Made by a program: the position numbers and the translations under genes. DNA of 5,459 bases from assembly GCA_000437515.1 (NCBI GenBank), contig FR898436.1, forward strand, positions 5,553 to 11,011. The letters run 5' to 3'. A model generated the notes under the pieces. The model had not been told where the DNA came from, ran no database searches, and worked only from the letters and a program-made list of their open reading frames with translations. This stretch comes from Acidiphilium sp. CAG:727 (lineage in GTDB: Bacteria; Bacillota; Clostridia; Christensenellales; Borkfalkiaceae). Of the stretch, positions 1 through 5,431 are shown one piece after another. How positions within the stretch are numbered: the first letter of the stretch is position 1; each line of letters starts with the position of its first letter.

Positions 1-36
1 GCGGGCAGCCGTGATTATCGCTTTTTGCGTTAAAAA

Positions 37-59
37 GTCGCAACCGTTGCGGCTTTTTT
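37..59 (+). terminator. Rho-independent terminator of the upstream unit
   Basis: GTCGCAA and TTGCGGC form a 7-bp stem (one G·T wobble) around a CCG loop, followed directly by six T. An A-run at 32-36 lies just before the stem, so the structure could also stop transcription from the other strand. It most likely ends an upstream + strand gene: frame 1 from base 1 gives ten codons (AGSRDYRFLR) and a TAA at 31-33, immediately before the stem. That tail is too short to identify. Confidence 0.75.
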
Positions 60-66
60 CGTTACG

Positions 67-109
67 CTTAAAAAATCCGTAAAAATTTCCGAAAATACGA
101 TTTTTTAAG
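67..109. repeat. AT-rich inverted repeat, 11-bp perfect arms
   Basis: CTTAAAAAATC (67-77) is matched exactly by its reverse complement GATTTTTTAAG (99-109). Three further pairs, GTA (79-81) with TAC (96-98), extend the stem inward if C78 is bulged, giving about 14 bp around a 14-nt A-rich loop. It lies just after the upstream terminator and about 85 bp before the promoter -35 box. It could be a second terminator or termination backup, a protein-binding palindrome, or an UP-like AT-rich region. The perfect match is seen; the role is not determined. Confidence 0.5.
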
Positions 110-194
110 AAAAATATTGGAGAAATAATGTGGAATGGAACGAAAAAATCGTATGCGTATTGTGAAAATGCGGACAAAAACCGCTTAAAAACCC

Positions 195-223
195 TTGATA
201 CGCGTGAAACGAAGTGTTAAAAT
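195..223 (+). promoter_or_regulatory. Sigma-A type promoter for gene 1 (extended -10)
   Basis: TTGATA (195-200) and TAAAAT (218-223) each differ by one base from the TTGACA/TATAAT consensus and are separated by exactly 17 bp. A TG at 215-216 one base before the -10 box adds the extended -10 feature. Transcription would start near position 230, about 155 nt before the first gene. This is the best promoter match in the window and probably drives genes 1-2, possibly the whole block. A second TTGATA at 253-258 has no properly spaced partner. Confidence 0.7.
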
Positions 224-226
224 ATA

Positions 227-269
227 CGCGCAATATACTAGAAGTATAAATATTGATAAATATTGCGTG
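227..269 (+). promoter_or_regulatory. Inverted repeat at the predicted transcription start
   Basis: CGCAATAT (229-236) is exactly matched by ATATTGCG (260-267), and two outer pairs (G228·T268, C227-G269) extend it to 10 bp around a 23-nt spacer. The spacer contains a smaller alternative palindrome, since TATAC (234-238) can pair with GTATA (244-248). As the predicted start is near 230, the repeat could be an operator just downstream of the promoter or a hairpin at the 5' end of the mRNA. The two nested pairings exclude each other, which would allow switching; that is speculation. Confidence 0.45.
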
Positions 270-339
270 CTTAACGGGCATAAAATCATACGTCGGCGCC
301 GTTACGGGGCGGGCGTACGGTTGAAAAATATCAATACGG

Positions 340-374
340 TTAGCCATTAGTTCAAATCTCTAATGGCTAAGGAG
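340..374 (+). promoter_or_regulatory. Perfect 11-bp hairpin abutting the Shine-Dalgarno
   Basis: TTAGCCATTAG (340-350) and CTAATGGCTAA (360-370) are perfect reverse complements around a 9-nt loop. The ribosome binding site AAGGAG (369-374) begins with the last two bases of the stem, and the ATG of gene 1 follows at 385, 10 nt after AAGGAG. The hairpin therefore sits where it could hinder or gate ribosome access, or serve as a protein-binding site in DNA or RNA. No T-run follows, so it is not a terminator. The pairing is seen; regulatory use is inferred. Confidence 0.6.
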
Positions 375-384
375 AAACGAGAAT

Positions 385-879
385 ATGACTAAAAAAGTAA
401 TGTCGCTGCTGATCGTCGCTTGCGTGGCTATGTCTATGATAGGCGTTACCATAGGTATCGTTGCTTATCGGAAAAACAAGTCCGAAACGCCTGCCGTACA
501 CTCGTTGAACGCGGAAACGGCCGTCGATCGCGCGGGCGTCAAAAAGTATTCCGTCAATTTCAACGATTTTAATCCTACCGAAAAAAGAAGTTACGAAATC
601 GTTCCGGCGGGGGATCTCGACGTGAACCTTGAATTTACAAAAGGCAAAGGTAGACTGGCGGAAGTCGTATACGTGACCATACTATACGGCGCGACCGAAA
701 AGACGGAACTTCTCAAAGACGTTTACGGCAAAAATTTCGAACTTGGCAAAAATGTCGGCAAGATTAAGATTATTTTCGAATTCAGACCGACGGCGGGCGA
801 CCGCGATAACGAATATATGGGCGCGACTGCCGATTTCGTGCTGAAGATTACGAGCAAGACGGTGGAAGAAGTCAAATAA
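385..879 (+). CDS. Membrane-anchored TasA-like small protein
   Basis: A 164-residue protein starting at ATG 385 after AAGGAG (369-374). Residues 6-27 form one hydrophobic segment followed by YRKNK, which looks like a signal anchor. Unlike genes 4 and 5 it lacks the TYA-x-F-x-D SipW signal motif, but the same spot reads GIVAYRKN with Ala27 in register with Ala27 of the gene 4 motif. The outer part (about 52-158) is predicted beta-rich. Its end (IKIIFEF...NEYMGATADFVLKI, 127-155) follows the pattern of the final strands of the gene 4 and gene 5 TasA-like domains. It lacks their A/S-GTL first-strand motif and their NKG turn. Its place, 20 bp before the signal peptidase gene, is that of tapA in Bacillus, so a fibre anchor or accessory subunit is a reasonable guess. 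The gene is very likely real; the family assignment is moderate. Confidence 0.85.
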   Translation: MTKKVMSLLIVACVAMSMIGVTIGIVAYRKNKSETPAVHSLNAETAVDRAGVKKYSVNFNDFNPTEKRSYEIVPAGDLDVNLEFTKGKGRLAEVVYVTILYGATEKTELLKDVYGKNFELGKNVGKIKIIFEFRPTAGDRDNEYMGATADFVLKITSKTVEEVK

Positions 880-899
880 ACTGTAAGGGTTTAAGTGAA

Positions 900-1769
900 A
901 TGGAAGAAGAAGGGCAGAAAGAAGTTGAAAACGTTGCGAAATCGCCGAAAAGCGGCGTAACGATCGCAAAGAAGGTTGCGAATATCGTTTTAGACGTAGT
1001 CGTGGTGGCGGTTTTGCTGCTCGCGTTGTTTACGATAGTGGTTACCATCAATGCAAAGAAGAGCCAAGATAAAGATGCTTCTTCGATTTTCGGCTACCAA
1101 CTCCGTTTCGTGCAATCGGGGTCGATGGAAAAATGCGCCTATACCGACGTAAGCAAGTACAAGGTAAAGAGCATAAAAGTCAAGTCGTGCGTGTTTATCA
1201 AGACCGCCCCTACTGATGTTGAAAAAATAAAAGAGTGGTATAAAACGCTTAAAGTCGGCGACGTGCTTACTTTCCAGTATAACAGAGAAAGCGCGGCGAA
1301 TAAAGACAATTACGACGGCGACAGCAAGATAATAACTCACCGGGTTATCAAGATAGAAAAAAAGGAAACCGGCAACGGGTACATAATAACGCTTAAAGGC
1401 GATTATAAATCGAGCAAAGACAACGAGCCCGCCGAGCAGGTTATAGATACCGAAGTTGACACTCCCGCAACCACTACTTATATAATAGGAAAGGTTACGG
1501 GGCAGAGTTATCTGCTGGGGCTTTGCGTGTATGTGCTTAAGTTGCGAGTCGGAATAATTTGCTTTATTATAATTCCGTGTTTGGTGATTATAGTTTTTCA
1601 GATTCTCAGAATAACGAAAGTTCTGGGCGAGGACAAAAAGAACAAACGTAAAGAAGAACAGGCGCACAAAGACGACGAGATCGAAGAGTTAAAACGACAA
1701 CTCGCGGCTTTGCAGAACGCCGCCGCCCCCGAAGAATCGGCTGACCGGAAAGAAGAACAGACGGAGTAA
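900..1769 (+). CDS. sipW: SipW-type (S26B, ER-like) signal peptidase I
   Basis: This 289-residue membrane protease removes signal peptides on the outer face of the membrane, probably from genes 4 and 5. Helix 1 spans about 28-50 and helix 2 about 213-237, with the catalytic domain between. Box B is SGSM with nucleophile Ser75. THRV places His147 where bacterial-type enzymes have Lys, marking the ER/SipW class. LKGDY...D (165-174) supplies the acidic residues, and GKVTGQSYLLG (197-207) is typical of the family. Two oddities: the usual SMEP is SMEK, and a roughly 20-residue segment with Cys79 and Cys97 precedes the VFIK strand. A charged cytoplasmic tail (about 240-289) has a short heptad run (Ile261, Leu264, Leu268, Leu271). 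ATG 900 follows a modest AAGGG (885-889) 20 bp after gene 1, so co-transcription is likely. Confidence 0.93.
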   Translation: MEEEGQKEVENVAKSPKSGVTIAKKVANIVLDVVVVAVLLLALFTIVVTINAKKSQDKDASSIFGYQLRFVQSGSMEKCAYTDVSKYKVKSIKVKSCVFIKTAPTDVEKIKEWYKTLKVGDVLTFQYNRESAANKDNYDGDSKIITHRVIKIEKKETGNGYIITLKGDYKSSKDNEPAEQVIDTEVDTPATTTYIIGKVTGQSYLLGLCVYVLKLRVGIICFIIIPCLVIIVFQILRITKVLGEDKKNKRKEEQAHKDDEIEELKRQLAALQNAAAPEESADRKEEQTE

Positions 1770-1776
1770 AACGTAC

Positions 1777-1807
1777 TGTCATTCTGAGGCTTTACCGAAG
1801 AATCTCC
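1777..1807 (+). repeat. Dispersed hairpin repeat, copy A (forward)
   Basis: The unit begins TGTCATTCTGAG and ends GAAGAATCTCC, and is a direct repeat of the unit at 1818, about 40 bp away. It folds as arms ATTCT/AGAAT, a GA on each side, and an inner GG-CTTTA-CC core. It matches 25 of 28 positions of the copy at 5432, and all three differences fall in the core. It starts 7 bp after the gene 2 stop. It has no T-run, so I do not call it a terminator. Confidence 0.7.
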
Positions 1808-1817
1808 GACTTTCTAC

Positions 1818-1941
1818 TGTCATTCTGAGCGAAGCGAAGAATCTCCCGGAAGGGTGATTACCGCGGAGTGTATATGACGGTAAAATAAAGTCCGACGGCG
1901 TTGCCTTTCCGGGCGACGTTTCGCCCACGATCAACATGACA
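1818..1941. mobile_element. 124-bp MITE/BIME-like element with inverted arms
   Basis: The left arm (1818-1854) begins TGTCAT and ends CCCGGAAGGG. The right arm (1904-1941) is an imperfect inverted copy beginning CCTTTCCGGG and ending ATGACA. Between them lie 49 bp with no recognisable gene. Each arm also has its own internal palindrome (ATTCT/AGAAT on the left, ACGTT/AACAT on the right). The whole could fold into a long hairpin or act as a small non-autonomous element moved by an outside transposase. I see no clear target-site duplication. The boundaries rest on the inverted match; true mobility is inferred. Confidence 0.55.
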
Positions 1942-1991
1942 AAGAAAAGACAAAAACAAAAACGTTGTAATAAATACGGGAGGACAAGAAA

Positions 1992-2711
1992 ATGTACGTA
2001 TTGATGATTTGTTTCATTGCAGTCGTACTGATAATCGGCATTTTTTGCGTCGTCGTCGTTACGAGAGATATCGTTACCGAAGAACGCGCAAAGAAAAATG
2101 CGAGCGAAGCCGCCACGGCAACGCCCGTAGTCGTATACCAGCCCGCGCCTGCGCCGCAACAGACGGAAGAACCCGAGGTTGAAGAACCGAAGGAAGAACC
2201 CGCCAAAGAAGAACCCGCAACCGAAGAAACGGCTGTTACGGAAGAAGTTGCCGAAGAGGCGGAAGACGACGGCGTCGTCAATTTCGCGACCGGCACGAAG
2301 ACTCTCGACGAGAAGTATCTCGAACTTACCCCCGAGTTCAAGGGGTATTACGACGAGATCGTTCGTTTCGCCAACACGGTAGAGGGCAGCAAGCGTTATA
2401 AGAATGCAAACTACGAGGAGTACAAAGTAGGTAAAAACCGTTTGGTAAGACTTAAAATCAAACGCGAAACCGTCATTTGCGAACTCGTAATTCCTAACCT
2501 TGCGTTCAAGAACTACGTAAGCGAAAACAAGGTGGAAGTCAAGCAAGCCCCCGCGACGATAAAAGTCGTAGACGATGCGACGCTTTCCGCCGTTAAAGAC
2601 AGTATGCAGATAGCGATAAACGCGATCGAAGAAGAGCGCGCTTATAAGAAAGAACAGGCAAAACTTCGCCGCAGGCAGAAAAGAGCCACGGAGTCGACCG
2701 AAGAGGAGTAA
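1992..2711 (+). CDS. Membrane-anchored protein, acidic stalk and unknown domain
   Basis: A 239-residue protein from ATG 1992 after GGGAGGA (1978-1984, 7-nt gap). Residues 2-24 are an N-terminal membrane helix with few charges before it, followed by R25 and a polar stretch. Residues 51-93 are a low-complexity Pro/Glu-rich segment (repeats of the kind EEP, KEEP, ATEE) that looks like an extended stalk. Residues 106-210 form a folded-looking domain with FKGYYDEIV, YKVGKNRLVRLKIKRET and a hydrophobic strand CELVIPNL. From memory this pattern recurs in uncharacterised Clostridia proteins, but I cannot name a family. The C-terminus (about 211-239) is highly charged and probably helical. The gene precedes gene 4 by 24 bp, so it is likely co-transcribed with the fibre genes. 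No catalytic motif is visible; which side of the membrane it faces is unsure. Confidence 0.85.
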   Translation: MYVLMICFIAVVLIIGIFCVVVVTRDIVTEERAKKNASEAATATPVVVYQPAPAPQQTEEPEVEEPKEEPAKEEPATEETAVTEEVAEEAEDDGVVNFATGTKTLDEKYLELTPEFKGYYDEIVRFANTVEGSKRYKNANYEEYKVGKNRLVRLKIKRETVICELVIPNLAFKNYVSENKVEVKQAPATIKVVDDATLSAVKDSMQIAINAIEEERAYKKEQAKLRRRQKRATESTEEE

Positions 2712-2720
2712 AAAACAAGA

Positions 2721-2738
2721 AAGGAGGAACTTAACGTG
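2721..2738 (+). promoter_or_regulatory. Strong ribosome binding site fixing a GTG start
   Basis: AAGGAGG (2721-2727) lies 8 nt before GTG 2736. The near-perfect site decides the GTG start, which gives a protein beginning MKKLRALL with a full signal peptide. This is the strongest Shine-Dalgarno among the five genes, in keeping with a product made in quantity, while the GTG itself would lower initiation somewhat. Confidence 0.8.
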
Positions 2739-3371
2739 AAAAAGTTAAGAGCATTGCTTTCGGCGGCGTTAACGATAATGCTTTCGGTGTCGATTGGGGT
2801 TGTGGGAACGTACGCGTTGTTTTCAGACAACGTAGAAGTTACCAACCACTTGCAGGCAGGTACGCTCGAACTCGGACTTACGCGTACTAAACTCGTTAAA
2901 TCCGTTCCGGACGCTGCTACCGGTATGCCGACGAAAACCGAAGATGCCACAGCCAGAGATTTTTCCGCTGCGACGAGTGAAAACGTTTTCGGTATAGGCG
3001 ACGAAAAAATCGCGCCGGGTTCGTGGTACGAAGTCGAAATGCACGTTATCAACAAAGGCACCGTTGCGTTCAATTATCGGGTTGCGATAGAACTCGACTC
3101 CGCTACTACCGCCGAAAATCTCGCGTTTGCCGAACAATTGACGGTTTACGTAAACGGCGCGGCAGAAGGTACGAAGTTATCGGATTGTAAAATCGAAAAC
3201 GGCAAAATAATAGTTTCCGACAAGTTGGTCCAAAAGAACGCTACGGAAGAAAAGTTTACAGTTAAAATCGTGTTTAACTCTCTTGCGGGCAACGCCACGC
3301 AGGGCAAAGAAGTTACGTTCGACCTCATAGTCATGGCTGAACAATACGTTCCCGCCGAAACGACGGTATAA
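2736..3371 (+). CDS. TasA/CalY (camelysin)-like secreted fibre subunit
   Basis: A 211-residue exported protein. Residues 1-27 are a signal peptide (basic MKKLR, hydrophobic 7-23) ending in GTYALFSD (24-31), the SipW-dependent motif. By analogy with TasA, cleavage is expected after Ala27. The mature part has the family hallmarks: an early strand with AGTLELGL (41-48), APGSWYEVEMHVINKG (93-108) and a final strand TFDLIVMAEQ (194-203). About 184 mature residues is somewhat shorter than Bacillus TasA. Such proteins form a jelly-roll and, in Bacillus TasA, polymerise by donor-strand insertion into biofilm fibres; camelysin was first described as a protease, but no protease motif is visible here. 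Its partners are gene 2 (processing) and gene 5 (a second TasA-like substrate 34 bp downstream). It is the best candidate for the major subunit. Confidence 0.88.
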   Translation: MKKLRALLSAALTIMLSVSIGVVGTYALFSDNVEVTNHLQAGTLELGLTRTKLVKSVPDAATGMPTKTEDATARDFSAATSENVFGIGDEKIAPGSWYEVEMHVINKGTVAFNYRVAIELDSATTAENLAFAEQLTVYVNGAAEGTKLSDCKIENGKIIVSDKLVQKNATEEKFTVKIVFNSLAGNATQGKEVTFDLIVMAEQYVPAETTV

Positions 3372-3405
3372 TTACGGTAAAATCTCAAAAGGAGAAAAAG
3401 AGATA

Positions 3406-5352
3406 ATGAAAAATGCAAAAAGAAACGTAATCGTTTCGGCGATACTTACTATCGCTCTTTGCTTCAGCCTTATGATCGGCGGCACTTACGCGTGGTTCAC
3501 CGATTCGGCAAAAATAAGCGTAAACAAAATCGTTTCGGGTACGTTGAAGGTCGGCCTTAATATGTGGGACGAAGAAAACGAACAATGGGTTGACGCAAAC
3601 GGCAAGACGCTTTCGTTTATCCGTACCGATGCGGAAGACGAAGACAACGGTCTTTGGGCTCCCGGTTACAAGTTCAAACTTCCCAAACTTCAGGTTGTGA
3701 ACAAAGGTAACCTGAAACTTAAATATAAACTCGAATTCAACGGTATGTCGGATTCGTTATTGCTTGACGTTTTGACTTTCCGCGTTAAGGTTGACGGCGG
3801 CGAAGAAAAAGCGGTTTCCGTCGGCGGCGCTATTTTGGAAAACGAAATTCTTGCGGCTAACGAAGACAAAGAAGTCGAAATTTTCGGCGAGATGAATGAA
3901 AACGCGAAGAACGAGTATCAGAATCTCGAAGTTAAGAATATGTCTATAACTTTGACTGCTGCTCAGACGAACGCAACCGAATATCCTGTTGACAGCATAT
4001 CGTCTTCTTCCGGATCTACGATCGTTACCGAATCCGTTTACGGAAACGGACGTTGGGGTGCTGTTCAGGCGGAAAGAAATGCGCAGATAACTGTAGAAGC
4101 GGACGTTAAGGCGGTTGAAAAAGACCATGGCGCCGTTGCGGTATGGGCTTCCGGCAATTCGAAAGTTATTATCAACGGCGGTTATTTCTCTCAGGAAATT
4201 ACCGGTACCGACGATCAGTACGATATGATTTACGCCGATGACAATGCGGTTATCGAAATCAACGGCGGTAAGTTCAAATGCAAGACTCCGAAGTGGACGC
4301 TTAACTGCAAAGACGGCAGCAATGCGAAGATAATCGTTAAAGGCGGCAGATTCTATAACTTTAACCCCTTGACCGATAACCCCGGCGAAGTTGAGGTTGC
4401 AAAGGGATACCACGTTGAAAAGAGCGGATATTGGTATATTGTATATAGCAACGATCACGTCGGCGCAGGTTATGGCAAAGCCGTAATCGGTGAAGGCGAG
4501 GATGATTGGACTATAGCAAAAATAGTTAAGAGTGCATATATCAAGGACGAAGCGAAGTTAAACAACAACGTAGTTTTAGTCGGCGCAGATTATGCAAATA
4601 TTCCACTTAATTTTGCGTTCGGTAAAAATGTTATAATTGATTGTAACGGTCATAAACTTACGTATAAAGACGGAACGCCCGTAATGTCGAAGGACGGTCT
4701 AACGGTGTTCAACAACGGCGCAGTTACGGTTGCGACTACGGTTGAAGAAGTTCAGAACGCTATCAAGAACGTTGCGGCAGACGGAAAACTCTACCTTAAA
4801 TTGACCGAAGGCGTTACCATTGACGAAGTTTTAGCGGTTGCCGGCGGCGACGTTACTATCGATGCGAATGGCAAAATGGTTACTAATACCGTTAACCTTT
4901 GGAACGAAGACAACGGAGCATGGTCGCTCGTTTCCGCCAGAAACGGAGCAACTGTAACCGTTAAAGGGGACGGAACTTTCAAGGCGAAAGATGGTGATAG
5001 TTTTGTTTTTGACGTTTGCGATGGTTCGACCCTCGTAATCGATGGCGGTAAGTTCATAGGCAATCTCAGCGTGCTTTACGTATATGAAGGAACGGCAATT
5101 ATAAAGGGCGGTTTCTTCGATATTCAACAGAAAGAAGACGGAGCCGATCCGTATAGATGTTTGCTTAACTTGTACAATAAAAGCGGTGCGGAAGGAAAAG
5201 CGAATATTGTGATTTATGGCGGAACGTTCGTAAACTACGATCCGTCCAAGGGCGACGACAATCTCGGCGGCAATTTCGTAGCCGACGGTTATAAAGTTGT
5301 TTCTACGAGGCAGACGAACGGCGACGTTTGGTATACGGTCGTAAAGGCGTAA
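3406..5352 (+). CDS. TasA-like domain fused to duplicated beta-helix repeats
   Basis: A 648-residue secreted protein from ATG 3406, 11 nt after AAAAGGAG (3387-3394). Residues 1-29 are a signal peptide with GGTYAWFTD (25-33), the SipW-dependent motif. Residues 30-190 are a TasA-like domain: SGTLKVGL (44-51), LWAPGYKFKLPKLQVVNKG (83-101), and SITLTAAQ (180-187). A Ser-rich linker (197-205) leads to two beta-helix-like blocks (213-346 and 503-646), each with three rungs of the kind VIINGGYF, LVIDGGKF or IVIYGGTF and a closing GY(H/K)V...WY(I/T)V. Between them, 347-500 contains helix-like VIIDCNGHKL and VTIDANGK plus TVEEVQNAIKNVAADG, as in pectin-lyase-fold proteins. No sortase motif, C-terminal membrane helix or catalytic lyase residues are visible. 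The TasA part probably inserts into or caps a fibre while the repeats are displayed. Ligand unknown. Confidence 0.88.
   Translation: MKNAKRNVIVSAILTIALCFSLMIGGTYAWFTDSAKISVNKIVSGTLKVGLNMWDEENEQWVDANGKTLSFIRTDAEDEDNGLWAPGYKFKLPKLQVVNKGNLKLKYKLEFNGMSDSLLLDVLTFRVKVDGGEEKAVSVGGAILENEILAANEDKEVEIFGEMNENAKNEYQNLEVKNMSITLTAAQTNATEYPVDSISSSSGSTIVTESVYGNGRWGAVQAERNAQITVEADVKAVEKDHGAVAVWASGNSKVIINGGYFSQEITGTDDQYDMIYADDNAVIEINGGKFKCKTPKWTLNCKDGSNAKIIVKGGRFYNFNPLTDNPGEVEVAKGYHVEKSGYWYIVYSNDHVGAGYGKAVIGEGEDDWTIAKIVKSAYIKDEAKLNNNVVLVGADYANIPLNFAFGKNVIIDCNGHKLTYKDGTPVMSKDGLTVFNNGAVTVATTVEEVQNAIKNVAADGKLYLKLTEGVTIDEVLAVAGGDVTIDANGKMVTNTVNLWNEDNGAWSLVSARNGATVTVKGDGTFKAKDGDSFVFDVCDGSTLVIDGGKFIGNLSVLYVYEGTAIIKGGFFDIQQKEDGADPYRCLLNLYNKSGAEGKANIVIYGGTFVNYDPSKGDDNLGGNFVADGYKVVSTRQTNGDVWYTVVKA
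3493..3975 (+). other. TasA-like domain of the gene 5 product
   Basis: Residues 30-190. It begins at the predicted cleavage site and ends at the conserved strand SITLTAAQ followed by E192. It has the full set of family marks found in gene 4: the SGTL strand, the PGY...VVNKG segment and the closing AAQ strand. It is therefore a complete subunit domain rather than a remnant, which supports incorporation into a polymer. Confidence 0.75.
4042..4443 (+). repeat. Gene 5 internal beta-helix module 1
   Basis: Residues 213-346. It opens with NGRWGAVQAERNAQITV and carries rungs VIINGGYF (254-261), VIEINGGKF (282-290) and IIVKGGRF (309-316), then FNPLTDNP, GYHV (334-337) and the closing WYIV (343-346). 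It aligns along its length with module 2, including the order of rungs and the ending, so the two look like an ancient duplication. Divergence is high at both protein and DNA level. Confidence 0.7.
4912..5343 (+). repeat. Gene 5 internal beta-helix module 2
   Basis: Residues 503-646. It opens with NGAWSLVSARNGATVTV and has rungs LVIDGGKF (543-550), AIIKGGFF (564-571) and IVIYGGTF (601-608), then YDPSKGDD, GYKV (628-631) and the closing WYTV (642-645). It is about ten residues longer than module 1, mainly between rungs 2 and 3. The spacing between rungs is near 20-40 residues, longer than one simple beta-helix turn, so each rung marks only part of the coil. Confidence 0.7.
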
Positions 5353-5377
5353 TTACGTAATCGCGTTTGATCGCTTG

Positions 5378-5415
5378 CCCTTCCGGGAGATATTTCGTTT
5401 ACACTCAACGTGACA
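5378..5415 (-). repeat. Dispersed hairpin repeat, copy D (inverted)
   Basis: On the minus strand the unit begins TGTCACGTTGAG and ends ATCTCCCGGAAGGG; the last 14 bases are identical to those of the left arm at 1818-1854. The GA/GA architecture is kept, with inner pairs GT/AC. It is a single arm lacking the opposite arm, starting 25 bp after the gene 5 stop. Confidence 0.65.
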
Positions 5416-5431
5416 TTATTGTATATACACG

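Larger units (their letters stand above)
60..384. other. Non-coding leader upstream of the five-gene block
   Basis: This 325-bp stretch has no convincing gene. It is rich in A/T runs up to about 290 and then turns G+C-rich (294-319, with the palindromes CGGCGCCG and CGTACG). It holds an AT-rich inverted repeat, a promoter, an inverted repeat over the predicted start site and a hairpin next to the first ribosome binding site, each listed separately. From the predicted start near 230 the untranslated leader is about 155 nt, long enough for post-transcriptional control. I recognise no known riboswitch class in it. Confidence 0.6.

Noticed and set aside
128..220. 30-codon + strand frame (begins MWNGTKK) after GGAG at 119-122
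   Set aside because: The spacing of 5 nt is short, the frame overlaps the -35 and -10 boxes, and the product has no recognisable feature. Chance is the simpler explanation.
105..347. 80-codon minus-strand open frame in the leader
   Set aside because: It covers the promoter and two inverted repeats, is low-complexity, and its start lies in the hairpin stem with no ribosome binding site I would trust.
990..1667. 225-codon minus-strand open frame opposite the signal peptidase gene
   Set aside because: It lies wholly opposite a well-supported gene with catalytic motifs. Its translation is repetitive in aromatic residues as expected from an antisense shadow.
1777..1845. Direct repeats considered as a CRISPR array
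   Set aside because: Only two adjacent units about 40 bp apart with an 11-bp spacer, and further copies in both orientations elsewhere; there are no cas genes in the window.
1858..1886. Possible promoter inside the repeat element (TTACCG, 17 bp, TAAAAT)
   Set aside because: The -10 box is good but the -35 matches only three of six bases, so it is noted as a possibility and not listed as a feature.
1779..2546. 255-codon minus-strand open frame across the repeat element and gene 3
   Set aside because: It runs through the repeat family and opposite the Glu/Pro-rich coding region, which yields the Phe/Gly-rich runs of a shadow frame.
5352..5361. ATTACGTAAT palindrome at the gene 5 stop codon
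   Set aside because: Ten AT-rich bases with no loop and no T-run are too short to call a terminator or binding site.
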